Source: Puffinus mauretanicus
Taxonomy: Eukaryota > Chordata > Aves > Procellariiformes > Procellariidae
Direction of reading: 5' to 3'
NCBI GenBank assembly: GCA_023333565.1
Contig: JAJKFH010001548.1
Location: 372,001 to 436,000, forward strand
Length of the DNA stretch: 64,000 nt
Below the pieces are notes generated by a model. The model saw nothing but the letters and a program-made list of their open reading frames with translations, searched no databases and was not told the origin of the DNA. The position numbers were made by a program, and so were the translations under genes. Position 1 is the first letter of the stretch, and each line of letters begins with the position of its first letter. Shown here piece by piece: positions 11,101 to 22,907 of the stretch.

Positions 11101-14100
11101 GCCTGGGCAGTCCCTAGAGCATCTTTCACTCTCTAGGCTTCCTTATGGGCCCAGGCACAATGCAAGCACCCCGACCGCTCCCACAACACAATTCTCTTTT
11201 TTCTCAGTTTTCTGAAAGCGCCCGGATTTTCAACCCAACTCAGCTGCTCCCGCATCAGCCCAATGTCTCCTCCAGCATCCCTGCTATTTAAGAAAGCTGC
11301 TGTTTGTTTTGCTCCAGTGGTACCTGGGTCCTGATACTGCTGTCCCGAGTAAGATCAAACTCTCTCTGGGCCATGCGCTCCAATCCCAGCTGGCACGTGG
11401 CAGAGATGAACCTGGTCTCTGAACCTGGTCCGCTTCCACCGAGGGCTCTGCAATGACAGATAGTCCCTGTTAAGTCCCTGGCGTGACGGATTTTGCTTAT
11501 ACCCATCACAGGACCCCGAGGGTTGAGGTAGAAAAGCCCCGTGAAGCAGCACGCGCTGTTGGGGCCAGATGCTGGTGCTGTGTGGGACAGGGTGACAGCA
11601 CCCTGGGGTGCCTGGGGCCCTGCCCTGTGACCAACAGCTTGGTGCTGCGAGACCCCTTAGGGGTAAAGCTGGGGTCCTTTGCCGTGAAGTTATTCATTGT
11701 GTTTGGTGAGACCGAAGTCAGAACGGTCTCACCACAGCGACATAGTTCAGCTTTCACCTTTCTTGACTCAGTTCAGTCCTGCTGGTACTCACTGCGCTCT
11801 GGAAGTCCCCGATATTTCTTTGACATCCCACCTTCCCAATCATGGCTTTTGCAGATCCTTCTCTTACCTTGACCTGCAATCAGATATGCTGTCCACACTT
11901 CTCCCTCCTGCTAGCCCAAGCGCTCCTTTCGCTCCAGCCCCGAGGATTTTGATGTTATGAAGTCATATTCTCTGTAAGTTCCCTTTTCAGCCCTGGGGAA
12001 TGGGGAAATGCCTTGGGCGCCGAGGGGGACATTGCGGGGAAATCTGAACAGCTTCTGGAGGGATGAGGAATTTTCTGACCAGGAAAAGCTGCTTTTGTCA
12101 GTGTTGGGAGGTGCCTGGGTGCTTTTCTGGGCATCATGTGCTCAGCGGGCAAGGGAGGGCAGCAGTTCACCAAGCACGTGCAAGGCAGGGATTGCCAAGC
12201 AAAGGCAATCCCGTGTGCCGGGCATGTCTAACCAGACACCTCCTTCTCCAGACTCCAGCCAGAGGGATGCAGGAGCTCCAGTGGCTTCCAGTCCCTCCCA
12301 GTTACAGTCACTCTGCCCTGGACTCCTTTGCGGCAGGTGCCCTGCATCCAGCCTGCTAGAAAGAGCTGCTTTGCTGGTTGTTGCTCCAAAGTGCCACATC
12401 TCTGGTGAGGGATGAGGAGGTCTCAGTGGGAACGCAGGCTCTGCCAGAGATGCTAATCCTTCTGGCGTGATGTCTCACGTTATCTCATCAGCTGCCTGGA
12501 ACAGCCCCACACTGCCCAAGAAAAAAGTGACCATCAGCACAACTAGACCCTGCAAAGGATTTCAGACGAGAGGGTCAGGAAGGTCAGCTGCCCCCTAATC
12601 TCCTCTGAGCGAGACACAAAGGTGGGCAAGGTGAAGCCCACCTCTGGGCAGGTGGAGAGGGAGGAAGGTCTGGGGTTGCTATCTAGGCGAAGCTGCTTTC
12701 CAGCTGGGTGGCCCCAGCACGTACTGGTGGCTGGGGCTGTTCTCCCTGGGGCAGGACTTTGCCCTCCCCCGTGTTGAACACCCTTCTCCCCGCTGGCCGT
12801 AGGTGCTGTGGCATTCACACCCCCAGCACCCAGCTGTGGCTGGCGCGGGCTGAGCTTCATAGGATGGACATCAGGGGTGCCCGACCACCTGGGTGGGACA
12901 CGGAGCATTGTCCTGCCATTGCCAGAGCTGTTCAATCCAAAGGGTCTGAGTGGCGTTAGAGCTTCCAAACCAAAATGGACCCATCCCGGCACAAGGGGCT
13001 GACCCCTTCTCTGCTCTGCCGCAGTGTCAGGCCCAGAAAGGAGAGGGCATGTTGCCACCTTCTGGCCAGTGGTTTTGCTTTTAAGGGCCACTGTCTCCCC
13101 TTCGGGTCCCTGGCGAACCTGCCTTCACCATGCTCCTGCCTGCCGTGTTGGTGCTGGCAGCTCTCACATTGCAGCGAGGCACTTTTTTTCCCCTATTAAC
13201 CATATTGCTTTCAGGCAAACTTCTCAAGGTGCGCGTGGCATCTTAGTCTGGGAGCCGGAGGATCTCAGATGGGTTGCCATAGCCAGTACATGCTGGGGTT
13301 GGATGGCAGCTGGGAAGGCAAGAGCACCTGGGATCCCAGGGGTGTTAGGAAAAGCCACAAGCAACAGTCAGGAAAAGCTGCTGGAGAGCAGGAATGCAGA
13401 GAGGACACATGCGAGGATGATCTGGCAGGTGGAGGCCATCTCGTAGCTTTGCAGGTGCTGGGAGCTGTGATCAGCGCTGGGGCAGAGGGGCTTAGTACCA
13501 CCCCGTCCCCTTCTTTTGGGATGCAAGGTCACCGGGGGCAAGGGCACGAGAAGCCAGTGCCAGCATAGGGAACGGTGTCCAGCGATTTCTGACGCCAATC
13601 TCCTGCTCGAGCCCGCTGCCTCCTACGAAAGGTGATTTTTACCAATCCCTCTTCACAGAAAAGTTTTGCAATGACTGAGTAGTAGGAAAAAAAAAAAAAA
13701 GGCTTCCTTTTAAAGCAAAAGCAATCCTTCATTTGATGTCAATTCCTCTTAGCTCAATCCTTGAAACAACCGTAGGGCAAGTGCTAAAAATACCCCTTCC
13801 CCTTCCGTGTCAGGGGAAGGAGGGGGGCGGGAGGGGATTCCCAGCCCAGGAGAAAGGCTTCCCTTCCCCAGCCTGCCCGCGCCGGAGAGCCACCATGGGG
13901 AGAAAGTGCAGCCGTGCTGCTGGGGACTCGTCTGCGGGCGCTGAGCCGGGAGGGACATTGGAAAATGTCACCCCCCGACTGCCTGCCCGCCCGGTGTTGG
14001 CTGCCCTGGGGACACAGCCAGGAGGGGAAAGCTCAAGGAGGAGCTCACAGGAGGGCAAGGAGAAGACCTGCTGCTGGGTCAGGGCTTGCCTGCAGACAGA

Positions 14101-17100
14101 GCTTGTTCTGGGGATTAAGCTAATTGCTGGAGGAACATCAAATAGTTGTCCTGGATGGCCAAAGGTTCATGTGTCCCACTACTGGGACTCGGACAGGGGC
14201 CAAAGCAAACGCCCATGAATGGTTTGCGACCTGTGTAAGCACACGGGGACCCCTCCCCACGCACCATCCCAGCTTGCAACGGCTTGTGGCTTCCAGGCTC
14301 AGGAGAGGCACCTTCGTACGAGGACCTTCCAGGGGTTCCCCTGCTGTCAACGTGCCCCGTGTCCCCTCAAGCCCCTGGCAACCTCGGCGCTCCCCCACCC
14401 CACGCTCACCTACCAACTGACCGCGTGAGGAGCCACATCCTTTTGCCTGGGAGGCTGTGACAGCGCCGGGTCCTGGTGACGCAGGCGGCGGTGGCACGCT
14501 GTCATGTGGCACCGACGTCTTGGCGAGGAGGCAGGTCGTGCTTCCCGGCCAGCTCCCGCCACGTCCCAGCGATCGTGGACAGGATCCCTGCTGCAGGTGG
14601 GTGCCTGGGAGCATCCCGTCCCCTCCGGAGGCTGGGGGTGCTGGGGAGGGCCACCCTGGGTGCTAGGTGACTGTCCTGCTGCAGAGGGCTGCTTTCCTTT
14701 AGCGAAACCGTCCTCCTTCCTCTTTCCGATGTAGCGGTGGAGTCAGTGACCTCACCACAGGATACTGAGAAGCGGGATGGGGGTGACGGGGACCTGCAAG
14801 GATTTGTTCCTGCCAGCTGATCTCCTCCAGAGCCACTGAGGCACGGTGCTGCCTTCCAGCTTCCCCCCCTCGGCAGGAGGCTGCTGCCACGCGTCTGCCT
14901 AGGGAAGCCCCAAAGCGGGGACCAGGGACCGTGGGTCTGCACCTGCCTGTGGGTTCAAGCGGGAAGGAGGCAGAGCACCTGGTGGCACTTCATGAGCTGC
15001 TGTCACCAGGGCTGCCTGCCGCCGTGGCAGCGTCCCGTTGCAGGCAGCACACAGCAAGGCAGCCCAGAGCAGGCTCTGCAGCACGCCCTGTCCCCAGGGC
15101 CCCGGCACAGCTGGGCTGGGGGGATCCAGCTGCAGAACATGTGTCGGCATCTGCACTCCCCCCCCAGCAGCCCGGGACGGCCCGGGCAAGCGATGCTGCA
15201 GAAGTACAGGACGTTGCAGGGCAGGGGAGACGCTGGGAGCTGCGTTCCCCATCTGCTCCCTGCCAGAGTCTCCTCTGGCTGAAGGTCTGCGTGCTGGGGA
15301 GCTGGTGGCAGGTCCCAGCCTGGCCAGAGGCCCACCAGAGAGGAAGAAAGTGTCATGAATAACACGCCCGACCTCACTAACTGGGCTGGAAATAGCTGCC
15401 AGGGGAGTTTTGTTGAGTCACGAAGAAGAGGCTGTGGCAGTGAGTGATAATGGAAAGCAGCGGTGGCACAGCCCTACGAATGGGAGGGACACGCGGGCTG
15501 ATGTCCCGGAGGTGACACATGGGGACGAGCCACTGCCACCAGCCTCCTGCCCCATCCCAAAGCCGCAGAGCAAATGCCACATTAGCTAGGAGCACATAAA
15601 AGGCACCCTGCCGCGGGGAGCCAGGCTACGGCGAGAGGACAGTGGTTTATGAGATCAACCACGTTTGGGAATGCATATTGCAGCAATATCAGCAAAAAAT
15701 AAAAGAAGCGATACCTTCAGCAGCCGTTCCGCTGCTGTCCGCGCGCTGAAGTGGACTTACCCGAGCTCTTCTGTTGGGCGAAACCCGGGGCAGAAGCTGC
15801 TGGGAGGAAAACAGCGTTCACTGCTACGATGGTTTCACGCCTTGCAACAGCCTAAAGCGTGTTGTCTTGCGTTATCTTGGAGCAGAGTTGGGGAGATGTA
15901 GGCTAACCTGTGCTCCGTCTCAATGCAGAGGATGAGGAGCGCTCTCCCCGCTCTGCCGGGCAGGGGCAGCTCGAGGAGCGATATCTGCCAGCCAGCGACC
16001 AGGAAATTCTTCAGCTCTTGAAGCAGATGAAGCTCTGGCTCTCATCTCCATGGAGAGAAAGGGAAAAAGGGGAAAAAAAAAAAAAAGTCCTCTAATTCAA
16101 GTTAGTTGCAGAGAAGGTAATTTCCACATGAGTTAGCAGAACAGCTAGTTGGAAATTTTTGATAAAATCTGTTTTTCTTTGAAAATGCAGATCCAGTGAA
16201 ATGTGAAGGCTTTCCACTGGAAAGAATGAGCTTTGCTCGATTTCTCAACTAGTTCTCTAGAAAATTTGTAAATGGTCACAATATTTCAACCACTGCTGCT
16301 CTTTTTCAGACCAAAATTTATAATCCTAGTGTTTTACAGCTTGACATGAAAATGCAACATTTTTGGCATCATCACTTTATTTGTTTGAACTTCAATATTC
16401 TACAGATCTTTTACCCTCATTTTGGATCAAGAAAAAGCTTGAGATGCCAAGACATCCCCGGGATAAGGAAACCATTTCCCCTGAACTGTGGGAAGCTCAG
16501 GGGGCAATGCAGAACGTGGGACATACCCCTCCCATTAACACCCGTCAGTGCCGCAGCCGGGTTTCTCTCGACCTCGTGGGTAACTCGTGCCGGTTTCTGC
16601 TGACACGAACGCGGTTCGCAGGGGCAGGGTCCGGCCAGCCTGGTGACACCTCCTTGTCCCCTGTGCCAGGACGAGCCCCGGGTGCTCGCCCTGTGCCCTG
16701 CTCCCGGCCAAGCTGAAGTCACGCCGCTTTTCCTGCCGCTGGGAGCAGGGGACATTGCCCTCGGCGCTGACGTGGATTTAGTTCTTCTTGTAGCACCCGT
16801 GAGACCACAACCTGGAATGTGTTTTTCTTTGAATCGGGAACGCACACAGACATCGATAAAGATAATAACCCGACACACCATTTCCCTGGCTCGGTTTCTG
16901 TACCTTCTCAACCCTTCCTGGGCCTCAGGGGTTCTCCAGGCTTTCTTGTCTCTTTTAAAGCTTACCTCCCCTCCCCTGGGCTCCGGCAGCCGCCCGTCCC
17001 TTGGCAATGCCAGCTTTAGGTGTCTTTGAGAGCCTTCCCTGCAGGGTGGAACCAGTACCAGGATCCTTCCTCCTACTTTTAGTACCTGCTTTAGCAGATG

Positions 17101-19785
17101 CTCTAATCCCTGGAGAAAACTTTGGGCATCAGCAGCCCGCTGTCCCCAGGCACCGCCGTCCCCGCACGGGTCAACCACCAGCTGCTGCTGCTGGTCCGCG
17201 GGGACACGACACAGCCTGCATCAACAGCGCGGGATAAACGCGGCTCGGGAGGACTCGGTAAGCCCGGGGCAGCGCCTGGCACCGACCGAGCGCCCGGCGG
17301 TACGCGGCGTCCCCGAGCACCCGGCGGTACGTGGTGTCCCCGCCGGTCACCCAGCTCCGCGTGGCTGCAAGGCTCCAGCCCTCCCCAAGCCTTAAGGGGA
17401 GGAGGACGCTGGTGGGAGCCGGTGAAGAAGCAGCACAAAGGGCAGGACATCTCATGGCGAAACGCACGGAAAGTACAGCCTGGGAGGGGGTTTAAATGAG
17501 GAACAGAGGCCACACAAAATGTACCAGAAACACCCACCGAAGGCAATAGCAGCATTTTGGGCTCCGGCCAGGCGGCCCTGAAGAGCGTCCCCGTAATGTC
17601 ACCAAGCGCCCAGGATGGGGAAGGAGGCTGGCACAGCTTTAGGGGCGGGCTGAAGCCGGGCTGAGCTCACCCACCTGCTATCACGGTGCTTCATGGGCAC
17701 GCAGCAAAGCACCGCCCTGCCCCAGGGAGCTCGGGTGCCACCGAGGACAGGGGACCCTGCTGAGGAGAAGAGCAGAAGGGACCCAGGGGGCACGGCGGCT
17801 CCGTGCTTCATGCCCAGAGCCCAGCTGGCTGCGGTGACATTGGCTGGGGTCCACGCTGGAGCAGGGGATGGATCCGGCGAGTGCCGGGCCAGAAGAGGAC
17901 GAGGGCTTGCAGTGGCGGTGGGAGGGTGGCTGGCTGGTGACTTTGGCGAACGAGAGGGACACGGGAGCAGGAGCGAAAAGGGGAAGGGTGTGTGTGGAAG
18001 CAGGAGATCCAGCAAACAGCCGCCCTCGAGTGGGAGGCTGGGTTTTCACCAGCGGCGCGGGCTGCCTGCCCGTCCCAAAGGTCCCTTGCAGGGTGGTGAC
18101 ATGCAGGCTCCCCCGCGATGCCCCGGGCACCGGCATGGCCGCGCGCTCGCCGTGACAAGGCGCAGAGCACCAGATCAAAGGGAAACTGAGGCGGGGATGG
18201 AAACGCGGGGCCATCAAAGGCGCTGGGGGTCCCTCGGGAGCTGGATGCCCATCAAAGGCCAGGAAGCTGCAGCCCCAGCAGCAGGACGGGCAGCATGGGG
18301 AAGGCATATGTTTTACAGCAAAAATGCCCTTTGCTTCACAGTAAAACCACGATAAGCTTGAAAGGAAAAAAAAAAAAAGTAAGTTAAGTAATTGGGATTT
18401 TAAGCAACTTCCAAGCCCTTTTGCTCTCACAGCCTCTAACCCAACAGGTGTGTGGACAAGGAGGTGGCCCGGGCCAGCGGGGGACTTCCAAGGTGGAACC
18501 AAAGGGATGCGAAACGTAAAAGCTTTCATTGCAGCCTTATTTTTATCCTTTCCCAGAGCTGGCCCCAGCCCTTCAGGTGCTCATCGGGCCCCTGGCTGCT
18601 ATCGTGGGGGGGTGCAGCACTACTCCGCTCTGGGAAGCTGGACACGTCGCACCCGGGACAGCCGGCCGGCCGTTGTGTGCTTGCCGGGAGCATCGCACCC
18701 ATCACAGCGGGACAGCAGCCATCCCGCATCACTGGTACCACTTAGCACCTTCTCCCTAGCTGGGGGTCCAGCCCCCCCCATTTTAAACGCTGGCTGCGCA
18801 TGGCCCAGATGCCCAGAGGGTGCCAGATGCAGCGAGGACCACGGCTCTGCCAGGCAGACCTGAGCAGCATCGCTCCTTCCCCCTGCCTGCCCCTGCACTT
18901 ACCCCTGTGATGGAGACCGAGCCGCCCCTGCCACCGCCGACTCGGGAGTGCAGGCGCTGAGGGTGGGGACGTCCTGCACCCGCCTCAAAGAGCCAGTGAC
19001 CCGGCATCGGCCAGGGACAGCACAAGACTGGTTTTCTCTCATTCTCGCTATCTCAATGGGTGAGGACAGGGCAGATTTCCTTCCTGCACCCGCAGCGGTG
19101 CCTGGGGCTATTTTAAGCCCTGCCAACTCCACAGCATCCTTCAGATTACAGCTTGGCAGAAAACGGCAGAAGAGAGGCACGTAGGATCCCGCAGAAACCC
19201 CCTCCCGCCCGGCACTGTGACCCACCACCGCCGGGGCCGCCCCTCCGGCACGGCTTCCAGCAGGCACCGTTCCCTGCTGCTGCCCGCGCCTCGCAGCGCG
19301 GGGCTGGGGAATGCTTTTGGTCGTGCAGGTATTTAGCAGAGCTATTAAACCTGCTTAAAAGGCAGATGGTGACTGCTGGGAAAGCTGTGAAACGCTCAGG
19401 TGGCACCAATGGAGACAACTCCCTTCCCACAAACAGCTCGTGAGGGGTGCAGGGGGGCAGAGCAATCCAAGCAGCCCAGGCCTTGGTGATGAGAACGTGT
19501 GAAGGCAGGGCAGAAAACCCACCCGCAATTGCTTGTAGCGTGTTTAATTTCTTGCAGGGAACAGAGCAGACGGGGACACCTTCCTTCTCGAGAAGGAGAG
19601 GTGGCCCAGAGACCACCTCTGCCCAGCCCAGAGCTCAGCACCAACCACGCTCCCTTTACTGGGTTTGCAAAACATGCAGGGTACCGGTGAGGGGAGGAGA
19701 CCTAAAATACAATAATATTATTAATATTATTAATAATAATTAGAGTTCTGACCGATCGCTACAGTTCCTGCTCCCCAGGGCTGGG
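8200..19785. other. gene-free interval between WNT11B promoter and LRRC32-like 3' end
   Basis: About 11.6 kb upstream of WNT11B and downstream of the LRRC32-like gene. No protein exon was recognised. Open frames up to 282 codons (for example minus 18529-17681 and minus 17178-16417) lie in GC-rich, low-complexity stretches rich in Pro, Gly, Ala and Arg and show no domain. Short A/T tracts occur at 13686-13700, 16073-16086 and 18365-18378, and an AT-rich stretch of TTA/ATT units at 19708-19740. It would hold WNT11B distal control elements and the 3' UTR of the LRRC32-like gene, whose end I could not place because no clear AATAAA was found nearby. Confidence 0.4.
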
Positions 19786-22700
19786 CTACACTTTGGTGAC
19801 GCTGTCTGCTGGCCTCGCCTCGGCTGGCTCCTCTCTTTTGGGACAGGGGGGGAAGACCCCCACCCTGTTGCTGCGGAGTCCCGCGCACCCCGGCGACTTC
19901 TGCCCTTTCTTCAGAAGGCAGCAAGCCCCGGAGCTGAGAAAGAAAAGGCTCATCATGACCACGAGCAGAGCCAGAGAGCCGGTGTCCTTGGGACGTGGAC
20001 AAAGCCACCGAGGACTGCTGCTTATCTTGGCTGAGAAGTTCCTGCTCTCGTCCCGGTAGGCGCAGAGGGCTTCGTCCAGGTCCCGCACGCCCACGCCGGC
20101 CGCCCGCAGCGCGTCCAGCCAGGCCAGCGAGCAACAGCTGAAGGGGTTTCCAGCCACGGAGACGTCCTTCAGGCTGCGGGACCAGCTGGCGAGCGCCGGC
20201 TTTTCCAACGTCAGCAGGTTGTTGTTGCGAACATCCAGGCTTTCCAGCGGGGAGCAGAAAAGACCTGTGGGCAAAAGGCTGAAATTATTGCCTGAGAGGT
20301 CCAAGACTTTGAGTGTGTCCAGGCAGGGGAGCTCTGCCTTGCTGTCGTCCATCTGGTTGCCCCTCAGAGAGAGTTTCTGCAGGGAGAACTCCAACCCCCC
20401 CAGGGCTTCCTTGGGCACGAACAGGTCCTTGTTCCCCGACAGGTCTAGGGAGAGCAGCGAGGTCTGGTTGAAGGCGTAGGGGTGCAGCCTGGTAATGTTG
20501 TTCTTGCGAAGACTCAGATGCTTCAAGCGAGGCACGTTGTAGAAGGGGGTGCAGGTGCCTCCCGGGGCTGGCACGCGAGAGCCCCCTCCCGAATTCCCGC
20601 CCCGATCGCTCCCCTGGCTCTCGCAAGGCTGGAGGCTGTTGGAGCCCAGATCGATTGTTTCCAGCTGAGGCAGGGAATCGAAAAACCAGTGTGGCAGCAC
20701 GCGGATGGCATTGCCGCGGAGGTCCAGCGAGCGCACGGAGAGCGCGGCGCGCTCCAGCGGTGCGGGCGAGCGGTCGCTGGGCTCCGTGCCGCTGGCGAGC
20801 GACTCCCCGGCTACGTCCTGGAGGCAGTTCATAGCCAGGCTGAGGCTGTGCAGAGAGCCCAGGCTGTGGAAGAAGGTAAATGGGAACAGCTGCAGCCGGT
20901 TATTGCTGAGATCCAAGTCCGCCACATGTGTCAGAGCAGCCGCGGCATGCGAGGTCCTGTTAAACCTCGCCATCTCCTCGTAGCGCAGTACAAACTCCCC
21001 CGGATGGCGTGAGCCTGGGAGCAGGGAAGCAATAAGGTTGTTGGAGAGGTTTAAGTGTGTGAGATAATGGGCTTTGGGGAGCGCTGGAAAATAGAGGAGT
21101 CTGTTATGGCTCAAGTCGAGCACTTGAAGCAGGTAGGGCTCCGCTCCCTCCTCCGAGACGAAGAGCTCCAGGGCGTTGTGGCTGAGATTTAAAACTCGCA
21201 GCTGCGTGAGGCTGAAGCCAGAGATACAGTGGAGGGAATTCAAAGCCAAGTTCACCACCTCCAGCTCTTCCAGAGCCTCAAAAGCTCCCTCCTCGATTTC
21301 CATGATGTAGTTGTCGCTGAGGTCGAGCTCGCGCAGCCGTGGCGTGCTCCAGAAGATCCCCGCCGGCAGCCTGGTCATCTTATTCCCGGCGAGATCGAGC
21401 ATCCTCAGCCTGGTGAGGTTGCTGACGTACCAGCCTGCCATGTGGCTCTCCAGGTTATTTGCCGACAGGTCCAGGACCTCTATATTCCTGAGCAGACGAA
21501 AGGCTCGCCCGTTAGCGAGGTAATTGCGGTCCAGGCGGTTCGATCCCAGGAGGAGAGAGCGCAGCTGGGGCAGCTGAGCCAGGGTCGTGGCTGACACGGC
21601 TTCCAGCTGGTTGAAGCACACGTCCAGGTACTCAAGCTGCCCAAACCCTGGCATGTGGCTGCCCGACAGGTTTTGGATGAAGTTGTTGGAGAGCTCGAGG
21701 TACTTAACTCCTTGGCCAAGTTCCTTTGGAAACTTGCGCAGGCCAACCCCTTTGCAAGACACCTTCGTGGGGCTCTACAGAGAGACAGAAGCTGTCAGCA
21801 TGAGAGGGGCTACCAACCACAGCGCCAGCCAAGCCATCTGCTGTCCAAGATGGGCATGAGCAACATAGAAATGAGCCCCGCTCCCCCTTCCCAAGCCTGG
21901 GATGGGAAGGAGCCACACCACCTAACACCCTGCTCAGAGCCAAGGAGCCTGTCCCCAGGGTCAAGGTGGGCTTTCCAAGACTCGGGCTGATACTGCTGAG
22001 TTGTTTCTGACGGCGCAAGGAGCTGGCTTAGTCTCTGGTTGTCCTCCCATGCATCCCAGCAAGCAAGGTGGGCAAAAAAGGAGCGTAACCACCGAAGATG
22101 CAGCAGGCTGGTGGGGCAAATCCAGCCTCTGGAGGGCACTGGGGCAGCCCAGGGACTGGACCAGAGCATCCCTGTCCTGTGTGGGCAGAGGAAGGGCACC
22201 ATCCTGGTGGGCTCCACCTTCCCTCTCCCTCCAAAATGGTTTCCACTGCCAATTTGGAGCTGGGAGCCTGGACGTGGAGCGGCTGGTTTCTGTCCCCCCT
22301 CCCGCCACAAATGTGGCGGGAGGGGGGACAGAAACCAGCCGCTCCACGTCCAGGCTCCCAACTGCCTTGCTAACATCCATGGCAGCGGCCTGAATCCCCG
22401 TGAGACCCTGCACTCCATCCTGCCTCTTCACAAGCATCTCCATGGCAGGGACCGCTGGAAGGTGCCACCGGCATGGCAGGGACACGGGACCAGCTGGGTG
22501 CCGGGGACCGGCTAGCGGCAAACCGGCTCGGAGACAGAAGAACAGAGAGGGGATCAAAGCTGGGAAGGTTAAAGAGATGGAGGCTGGAGGGAGGCGGGAG
22601 ATGCACCCTGCGCTGCGCAGAGGGATGCTTGCAGCCCCGCTTGGACCCAGCGATGCTGCCGGGGCCGTCCCAGCCCAGGGGCTCCTCGGGAAGCAGCCTT

Positions 22701-22822
22701 ACCTGCTGGCACGGCGTGGACCTGGGCCTCGCCTCCCCGTTAGACTGGACTCTGAGAACAGACGGGAGCAGCCAGAGCAGCAAGCATCCTCTTTCAGCCA
22801 GCCGGTGTTCAAAGAAGAGCAT
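19786..22822 (-). CDS. GARP-family leucine-rich-repeat membrane protein (LRRC32-like), complete
   Basis: Type I membrane LRR protein of the GARP (LRRC32) / NRROS (LRRC33) family, which hold latent TGF-beta on the cell surface. Coding exon 1 is 22822-22703 (signal peptide, 40 codons, donor CAG|GTAAGG). Exon 2 is 21774-19786 (acceptor CTCTCTGTAG|AGC, phase 0). The product has 702 residues; human GARP has 662. In order: hydrophobic signal around CLLLWLLPSV; LRR N-cap TPCQQSPTKVSCKGVG, matching GARP PCKMVDKKVSC; about 20 LRRs; LRR C-cap with NPFSCC and later Cys; transmembrane segment near residues 638-661; 41-residue tail ending SVTKV. Cys223 (in NSLHCI) and Cys357 (in MNCLQD) align with GARP Cys211 and Cys350, which form disulfides to latent TGF-beta. 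The ATG at 22822 has A at -3; an in-frame ATG at 22876 lies at or above the likely start site and would spoil the signal peptide. It is more GARP-like than NRROS-like by eye. Whether it is LRRC32 itself or an extra paralog needs a tree. Confidence 0.88.
21775..22702 (-). other. single intron of the LRRC32-like gene (928 bp)
   Basis: Phase-0 GT-AG intron between the signal-peptide exon and the main exon. The splice fits because the joined N-cap (PCQQ then SPTKVSC) aligns with GARP. It contains the perfect 100-bp palindrome at 22261-22360. Confidence 0.8.
22261..22360. repeat. perfect 100-bp palindrome (49-bp arms, 2-nt centre)
   Basis: Bases 22261-22309 and 22312-22360 are exact reverse complements over all 49 positions, separated only by AA at 22310-22311. 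I checked each 10-base block. The match stops at once on both sides (C at 22260 against A at 22361). The arms are GC-rich and include a C-run and G-run. It lies within the LRRC32-like intron. Such a perfect fold-back could be a recent template-switch event, a cruciform or hairpin-RNA source, or an assembly artefact. Confidence 0.97.
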
Positions 22823-22897
22823 GTTGGGCTGCGGGCGCTGCCAGCCCCGTCCCGCTCCTCCAGCGCTCTCTGGCAAGCTGGGCAGGAGCCGGGCTCT

Positions 22898-22907
22898 CTA
22901 TAAATAG
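22898..22907 (-). promoter_or_regulatory. TATA-like / MEF2-type element upstream of the LRRC32-like gene
   Basis: The minus strand reads CTATTTATAG, 75 bp upstream of the chosen ATG. It fits a TATA-like element placing initiation near 22868-22877. It also exactly fits the MEF2 consensus YTA(A/T)4TAR. Only the motif is seen; its use is inferred. Confidence 0.45.

Noticed and set aside
16417..17178. 253-codon minus-strand open frame
   Set aside because: No domain; Arg/Pro/Gly-rich chance frame.
17681..18529. 282-codon minus-strand open frame
   Set aside because: GC-rich low-complexity composition, overlapping open frames on both strands, no domain, signal or splice logic.
22370..22702. Continuation of the LRRC32-like exon 1 frame past CAG|GTAAGG
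   Set aside because: A consensus donor and perfect phase-0 junction to the LRR exon show that this is intron; the frame also runs through the palindrome.
22823..22876. Upstream in-frame ATG for the LRRC32-like gene
   Set aside because: It lies at or above the likely start site and adds 18 residues ahead of an otherwise good signal peptide; the ATG at 22822 has A at -3.
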